Part shown: piece by piece, positions 31,989 through 37,124 of the stretch
Layout: each line of letters opens with the position of its first letter
Position numbering within the stretch: the stretch's first letter is position 1
Source of the DNA: Clavulina sp. PMI_390
Lineage: Eukaryota; Basidiomycota; Agaricomycetes; Cantharellales; Hydnaceae
DNA: 37,124 nt
Direction: 5' to 3'
Assembly: GCA_015039315.1 (NCBI GenBank)
Contig: WIDE01000087.1
Location: 1-37,124, forward strand
Translations under genes and position numbers: made by a program
Notes under the pieces: model-generated
Told to the model about the DNA's origin: nothing
Seen by the model: only the letters and a program-made list of their open reading frames with translations
Database searches by the model: none

Positions 31989-34372
31989 ATGGCCTACTAC
32001 GCTTACTACCAGAACCAACTACCGTACTGGGGTCAGACCCAGTACGCCAATCAGTATGCTAACCAAGCATTCGTCGCGCCGCCCATGCCAGGATATCAGC
32101 CACAGCCTGGCTGGACCGGCATAGACTACTACAACGCCCACTACAACAATGCTGGAGGAGGCGCCTACGAGAGCGACGTGTATGTAACCCTTTTTATCAT
32201 TTCTTTCTTTTGCCTTTCATCGATCAGCACAAGGGCGGCTGCGCATCGAGGGTGGGGGGAGACGTGTGTCTATGAGAACGTGCTCCAGTAACGCAGATCA
32301 TGGCTACTGTTTCCCCCCACACCCATCTCCATTCAGCCACACTATATCGTATTCATGGGCTGGGTGGGATTCTCAACGATCGCCTTGCCACGAGCCGACT
32401 TCCGCCCATTTCGTTCCTTCTTCTACCGCACCCCACTCCCCCTCCACTGCCTCTTCAATATATATCGATAACTGACTATTCCCTCCATCCGCTCTTTCCT
32501 CTTTTCCCTTGCTCTCCCGCCCACCTCTGCCCTGGCGTTTCGCCCCATGTCGGAATATGCCTTTTCGGCAACACCTGTGTATCCACCAATAACATACTCC
32601 CATGGCCGTCATCCGCCCATTTCGTTCCTTCTTCTACCGCCCCCCACTCCCCTCCACTGCCTCTTCAATATATATCGATAACTGACTATTCCCTCCATCC
32701 GCTCTCTCTTTCTCTCTCTCTCTCCCGCCCACCTCTGTCCTGGCGTTTCGCCCCATGTCGGAATATGCCTTTTCGGCAACACCTGTGTATCCACCAATAA
32801 CATACTCCCATGGCCGTCGACGGTCCAAATCTCGCAACAGTGGAATGTTCGACTACGTCTGGAGCCGGATCAAGAACATGGTGGGCTCAAGCGCCGTCGG
32901 CCACTCTGAGGCCCGCCGATGGCACCACCGCGTTTACGGAGGACTCGTAAGTATCATTATTACAACCATTTGATCGCATTTGTGGTCCCTCGGCAACTGG
33001 TTCTTTGTGAGAGAAAATACTGACTCAGATGATGTGGCGGCACGTGCATTGTTTCTTTGGTACCCTTGCTTTAGGTTGATATTACATCGCTCCTGCCTTC
33101 CGATCTTGGGGCTGCAGCTGGTTATGAAGCCCTTAGATTGTTCAACTACCATCGCACCGTTTATCGTCAACCATTGATGGACGATCGCGAGCGCGAGGAA
33201 GAGGCTTTGGCTGGTTTGGCAATCGCTGAAGGTCAGTCCCACTCCTTTGAATGCTATACGCCGAATATTTGGATGACTTGCTAACTGTATCGAATTCATC
33301 TCTGCTCATATCTCAATCTCTTCGTGCACTGCGCGTCTATCGCGAATACCCTGGCGTCTACAATACTAAACTGCCTCTTGATCACACGTCCCTCTGTGCC
33401 TCTGGCATCCTCCTTCTATTCCATGCATCGCCTTTTCCCTTTACGCCACTTATATCAAACCTATCTGTGGATGAATGCGGCTCAATGAACCTCCACATGC
33501 ACACATGATTTGCGAACCTATTGGTCTCGACCATTATGGATCCCCTCATCTGCACCCATTCATTGGCCACGTTCTACCGCTTGTGGGCTGCCATACACAT
33601 TCCGTGACCAATACCACGAATCCTATCGGCTGCTTTGGTATATCGGGGTGCCGGTGATCGATCTGCTTCGACGCCTCGACTTTGCACCGCTTTCGATCGA
33701 TTACGCCTCAATACCTTTCTTGCCTGTTTTGCATGCGCGTCTATAGCCACCAAGCTGTGGTCCTATTGCCAGCGCCCGGCCGACAAGTACGGCCGCCGTG
33801 AGACCTGCGAAGTTGCAGCCGCTACTGCCGAGCGTCTCTTCCGCCGTGGTCTGCGCCGTGAGCGCGAGCGCGATCGTGATATGGACCGATACGGCTATGA
33901 CGCGTACAATGATGACTACAACTATGACGAGTCGTCCGTGCTCGGAGGTGATTACTCGTCAGGTGACGAATCCGAGGAGCGCCGTCGGCGCAAGAGGCGT
34001 CAGAGGAGGCGCAGCAGCGCAGGATACTACTCGGGCGCTAGTGCCGTGGGTGTCCCTGCCGCTAATGTGGGCTACGCTGCCGCCTCGCCGTATGCTGGCG
34101 CGCAGCAGCTCGCCCTCCCTGGTGCGTATGGCGTCAGCCCGAATATGGGCGGTGGTCTCGCCATGCCAGGTGTCAGCTACCAGGCAGCGGCGCAGCCCAC
34201 GTACATGGCCGCCCCTCAAGCGAGCCCGTACATGGGTGCTGGAGTTGGAGGAGTTGCTGGGGCGTACCAGCCTGCGTATGGTGCAGGAGGTCTGACTGTT
34301 CCCGGTGCAGGTATTGGGCGGCCGAGGTCGACGTCCTTTGGCTACCCTGGTGGCGCCCCTGGATATTACTAG
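31989..34372 (+). CDS. Hypothetical protein with Tyr/Gly/Ala-rich tail
   Basis: No function is assigned. Exons: 31989-32179, 32841-32946, 33075-33231 and 33747-34372, giving 359 residues. The N-terminus is Tyr/Gln/Asn-rich (MAYYAYYQNQLPYWG). The middle is a conserved-looking helical core: MFDYVWSRIKNMVG, ARRWHHRVYGGL, SDLGAAAGYEALRLFNYHR, EEEALAGLAIAEATKLW and GRRETCEVAAATAERLFRR. An Arg/Asp-rich stretch follows (RRERERDRDMDRYGYD), then SGDESEERRRRKRRQRRR, and finally about 130 residues of Gly/Ala/Tyr/Pro low-complexity sequence. The mix of a compact core with disordered, tyrosine-rich ends resembles RNA-binding or condensate-forming proteins, but no RNA-binding domain is seen. The joins at exons 2-4 keep frame and give continuous helices. 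The first join is inferred from the only available AG. Introns 1 (661 nt) and 3 (515 nt) are very long for this window. Confidence 0.7.
32401..32610 (+). repeat. Tandem direct duplication, copy 1
   Basis: This begins TCCGCCCATTTCGTTCCTTC and ends CTCCCATGGCCGTC. It is nearly identical to 32612-32818 and contains the same branch-like CTGAC, a pyrimidine tract and a short ATG-started frame (MSEYAFSATPVYPP). In this copy the frame runs into copy 2 and stops. Confidence 0.92.
32612..32818 (+). repeat. Tandem direct duplication, copy 2
   Basis: This is the second copy of the roughly 210-bp unit. Differences from copy 1 are few and centre on the pyrimidine tract, which here is a TC microsatellite (about 32702-32724). 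The ATG at 32755 in this copy is in frame with exon 2 (through SHGRRRSKSRNSGMFDYVW). Confidence 0.92.
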
Positions 34373-35594
34373 AGTGACCCTGACTCCGGGCAGTTGATTC
34401 TTTCTGAAAATTCCAAGCGTATTTACTTGCTTGATGTGATGTTCTTGTTGCTGGTGAGTCCTTTGCTGCTTCATCCCACTCACTCGGGGTTACGTACTGA
34501 CTCTTTATGTCTTCTTCTGTTTTAGTAATGTACCATCACCAGCCTGCCCATCCGATTCCCACTTCTATGTTCGCTTTACCAAATCTTTTACGATGGGATA
34601 ATATTTTTTACGCCACTGTCCACACACTTGTTTCAATTCCTTACTGTTTTCTTGCAACGTCACCATTACATGTATCGTACCATTGTAATCGTTTATATCA
34701 CAAATCACACGTTATCTTGTTCCCCTTACCACCAGCCTTGTCCGCTGAAATGCTATCCTTTGAGCCCTGATTGACCATGGACAGTTGCTGCTTTGTTGGT
34801 GTTTGCGCCAGTTTGCGGCATCACGGATCATTGTACCCCACTTGTCGTCGCCGTTTCGCAATTTCAGGTGTTTGAGGATACCCCTTTCAATGACTGATGA
34901 ATCACGCGCCGAACGTAACTAGCCCTCCATCCAAGATCTTTGTTCGGCATGACGTCTCCTAGCTGGCCGGTCGGAAAACTGCATCGACCAGGCTGTGTGG
35001 CGAGCGCCTTTGATTCACCAACGTACAGCTGCTGCCTTTTTGCTGGCTTACTCCTGTACAGGAGCTCACTCGTGATCTCCTACATTACGCCTGCGGACTT
35101 GGCCTGGTGGCTCTCGTAGCTTGAGACTTTGTGCGCTTGCTCAGATGGTCCCGTTACCGCAGTCGCAGCACAAGAGAGGCTGAAAGCACTCATTCTGGCC
35201 GCCTGCAGGAAACCGCCATGCATAAAATTTTCTGCGGAGAGCGAATTGCACAGCACTCCCCAACCAGTGACGGGGAACTCTCCTTGGAAATGACTCATGC
35301 CCGAGTTACTTAATCAGCCTCACCGAGCTCTCCCCATACAATTTTTTTTTGGGCTGCGCTCTTATTAGCGCACAGGCCGACGGCGTGTCAAGATCTCAAT
35401 CAGCTGGACTCTATGGAGCCTGCTGATGAATCGACGTGTCATTCTAGTAGTGTTACATATGATGATGATGACTCGAAACCCTGGGTTGTTTTTAGAATTG
35501 CGCGCCTCCCATGAATCCAGATCCAGACTGCTGGCCTTGGCACAGCAACCGGAGGTCTGGTGGCCGCTGGCCGCTGCGAGAGTTGCTGGGACAG
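34373..35594. other. Intergenic region
   Basis: This holds the 3' flank of the Tyr/Gly-rich protein gene and the upstream region of the next gene, both on the plus strand. The sequence TTACTTGC..GTGAGTCC..TTTTAG between 34420 and 34530 could be a 3'-UTR intron, but I cannot support it well. No open frame longer than about 90 codons with a motif was seen in the sequence before 35360. Confidence 0.4.
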
Positions 35595-35600
35595 TATAAA
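35595..35600 (+). promoter_or_regulatory. TATA box of the repeat-protein gene
   Basis: TATAAA occurs within GGGACAGTATAAAGGAGAG, 113 bases before the ATG at 35713, followed by an AC-rich leader (AACAAACAAAACAACCCC) typical of highly expressed fungal genes. A start site near 35625-35635 would leave a leader of about 80-90 nt. It is the clearest core promoter in the window. Confidence 0.65.
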
Positions 35601-35712
35601 GGAGAGTGAGAGCAGGGACATCAAGGGTTCCCTCACCCAACAAACAAAACAACCCCTCCAAGACCAAAAGCCCCACACGCTTTCCTCCTCCACAAACCAA
35701 CCCAAAATAACA

Positions 35713-36042
35713 ATGTCCTCTTCGTCGTCTTACTCCACTGCCTCCTACTCCGAGTCGACCCAGTCGCTCGTCGCGTCTAAATCGCAAACCAAAGATTACT
35801 CGCGCGCATTCGCCGAGCTCTCTACTTCATACGGATTTGGCGTCGCTCCAATGCTCCCCCAAACTACCGCTGCTCCATCGCGCTCTTCCTTCTTCGGGAG
35901 GAAACGCGCTAGTGCCAAGCCCGTGCCACAAGCTGCTGTTGAGCCCAAGGCACAGGCAAAGGACTTCTCTAGCGCCCTAGCCAACCTCCAAACTTCATAC
36001 GGCTTCCAGGGTGCTCCTGTCCTCCCTTCTTCGTCGCACTGA
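35713..36042 (+). CDS. Small protein with two SYGF repeats
   Basis: This single-exon gene encodes 109 residues and is not assigned a function. After a Ser/Tyr-rich start (MSSSSSYSTASYSES) it carries two related segments of about 24 residues. Repeat 1 (26-49) is TKDYSRAFAELSTSYGFGVA then PMLP. Repeat 2 (82-105) is AKDFSSALANLQTSYGFQGA then PVLP. They share K-D-(Y/F)-S-x-A-(F/L)-A-x-L-x-T-S-Y-G-F and a terminal P-x-L-P. A basic linker (FFGRKRASAKPVP) joins them. Short fungal proteins with an SSYGFG-type motif are common and mostly uncharacterised. The ATG is the first in frame, in a good context (ACAATGT), behind a TATA box and an A/C-rich leader, suggesting strong expression. No signal peptide or membrane helix is seen. 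Confidence 0.75.
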   Translation: MSSSSSYSTASYSESTQSLVASKSQTKDYSRAFAELSTSYGFGVAPMLPQTTAAPSRSSFFGRKRASAKPVPQAAVEPKAQAKDFSSALANLQTSYGFQGAPVLPSSSH

Positions 36043-37019
36043 GCTATTCGTGCAGGTCGAGGTTGGATCGTTGTTGTTGATGGTGTTGATTCAGATGATT
36101 CTCGAGGCCCGGGGATCGAATGAATCGTGTGCCTTGTTGACGGCCAGTCGCATTTGATTTGCAGGTGAGTTTCGACCTTTTCCGCTATGATTTCTTCGAC
36201 CCTCTCGGACGTTGAAGCTGATGGATCTTGCTCTTTTGGTTTTCGCAGGTGTATGCCCCAAGATTTATGCCAATGTTTGGATTCCTTCGAGAATGACTCG
36301 GCTTCGGTCGCATCCAGCTGATTGAATGGCTGGCCACAGTAGAAGTTTCTCAAGGACTAGACTTTCGTTCACCTGATATAGTTGTTCTCGGGAGCTTATT
36401 TGGCTTCCTAATTCTTCACATTCTACTGCGTTGAACGAAGCAGTGTTTTCCGTTTCGCGTGTCATTGATACCATATAGCTGTTATAATTGTTCTGCGACC
36501 TCTTCTCCTACGTGTATCCTGCAATGCATATCCGCTACTCGCATTTGATATTTGATTGCGCGTTCCTCAGCACTCATTTTCTTGACAATAAAGCGTTCCA
36601 CCAATAAGAGAATAACATCCCTTCATAATCTGAGTGGCAACTCAGTATAAGGGACTGGGATCAGGTAGCCATATTATTCCATGACGAACCTCACATCCCT
36701 TGAAGGTGCGCTAGGGTGGAGTCACGGGCCATGGGGGCGACATGCAGATGAGTGGCGAAAAATCAAAGGTGGACCGATCAAGACCCACACATTCTTTGGT
36801 CACGGTGCTGGGGTGATGTTGTTTCTATTCTCTAATACGTCGAGGCTTAGTGCATCGCATCCAGTCCAAATATTTCCACATTTCCGCTGCCTTGCTGCAG
36901 CCTTGAGCTTGTGCTCACATCTACAACGGTATATCGGATGTACAGGAATGGATGACTTCTTCTACATTGCTTTTCCGTTTCGCTTGAAACCTCTTGGATA
37001 TCTAAAGCAATCTATACAG
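36043..37019. other. 3' flank with a possible 3'-UTR intron
   Basis: Downstream of the repeat-protein stop, 36175-36248 has all the signs of an intron: donor GTGAGT, a pyrimidine-rich 3' part (CTCTTTTGGTTTTCGCAG) and a length of 74 nt. If it belongs to the same transcript it lies 132 nt after the stop codon. The remainder to 37019 shows no recognised gene. Confidence 0.45.
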
Positions 37020-37124
37020 GTTGCACCGCCATATTCGACGTCTCCATCGCTTACCCAGTGTGGTCGCAAACACCATCTGGTCTGGACGCGTTCGGTGACG
37101 AGCCTCCAATTCATGTTGGCGAGC
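37020..37124 (+). CDS. Possible partial exon running off the window
   Basis: After an acceptor-like CTATACAG the frame beginning GT-TGC-ACC reads CTAIFDVSIAYPVWSQTPSG then LDAFGDEPPIHVGE, open to the end of the window. The (F/Y)-D-(V/L)-(T/S)-(V/I)-A-Y-P pattern is reminiscent of the C-terminal part of PlsC/AGPAT-type lysophospholipid acyltransferases, which carry a YDVTVAYP-like motif. No upstream exon could be joined in phase, and only 35 codons are visible, so both gene status and family are tentative. Confidence 0.3.

Larger units (their letters stand above)
32395..32838 (+). other. AG-dinucleotide exclusion zone in intron 1
   Basis: From after the AG at 32393-32394 to the AG at 32839-32840 I find no AG in 444 bases on the plus strand, where roughly 28 would be expected by chance. 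The zone is pyrimidine-rich and contains two copies of a branch-site-like CTGAC (branch A at about 32475 and 32685). It ends at CGCAACAG, the proposed 3' splice site. Confidence 0.75.

Noticed and set aside
32300..32800. 166-codon plus-strand frame across both duplicated copies
   Set aside because: It reads through intron sequence and translates the same Pro/Ser-rich unit twice; a consequence of the tandem duplication, not a separate gene.
33232..33746. Extra exon inside the 515-nt third intron of the Tyr/Gly-rich gene
   Set aside because: Short open stretches exist, but the direct join (AIAE to ATKLW) already gives a continuous helix in frame, and no internal segment has both splice sites in matching phase.

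Overview
The window reads as nuclear DNA of a filamentous basidiomycete, probably Agaricomycotina. Genes are densely split by short GT-AG introns (mostly 50-100 nt) with CTAAC/CTGAC-like branch sites. The gene content is fungal: a Ste12 homeodomain factor with a C2H2 finger, a Qdr-type drug:H+ antiporter, an Ap4A phosphorylase, Phs1, and a short CaaX-terminated peptide of basidiomycete mating-pheromone type. A Rhizoctonia-like (Cantharellales) source is possible, but that is only an impression. All exon structures below were built by hand from splice sites, reading frame and family conservation, with no transcript evidence.

Layout. 1-4178: no recognisable gene. 4179-5663 (-): F-box/LRR-like protein. 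6730-9118 (+): endosomal/vacuolar-type Na+/H+ exchanger, 8 exons. 9532-12002 (-): MFS DHA1 transporter, 12 exons including a 9-nt exon. 13091-15957 (-): Ste12-like transcription factor, 6 exons. 16336-17543 (+): SR splicing factor sharing a 378-bp divergent promoter with Ste12. 19603-21565 (+): membrane RING-CH (MARCH-type) E3 ligase, 8 exons. 22524-22673 (+): putative lipopeptide mating-pheromone precursor ending in CIVM. 23221-23913 (-): small single-pass membrane protein. 24035-25024 (+): hypothetical membrane protein. 25784-27488 (-): Ap4A phosphorylase, 7 exons. 28263-29686 (+): Phs1-type 3-hydroxyacyl-CoA dehydratase. 31989-34372 (+): hypothetical protein with a Tyr/Gly/Ala-rich tail and an unusual first intron carrying a 210-bp tandem duplication and a 444-nt AG-free tract. 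35713-36042 (+): 109-aa internally repeated protein. 37020-37124 (+): possible exon of a gene leaving the window.

Most of the set is housekeeping: ion and drug transport, membrane ubiquitination, very-long-chain fatty acid elongation, nucleotide metabolism and splicing. The point of biological interest is that a probable mating-pheromone precursor lies about 6.6 kb from the gene for Ste12, the factor that executes pheromone responses. No STE3-type receptor was recognised in the window. No tRNA, rRNA, CRISPR array or transposon coding region was found.
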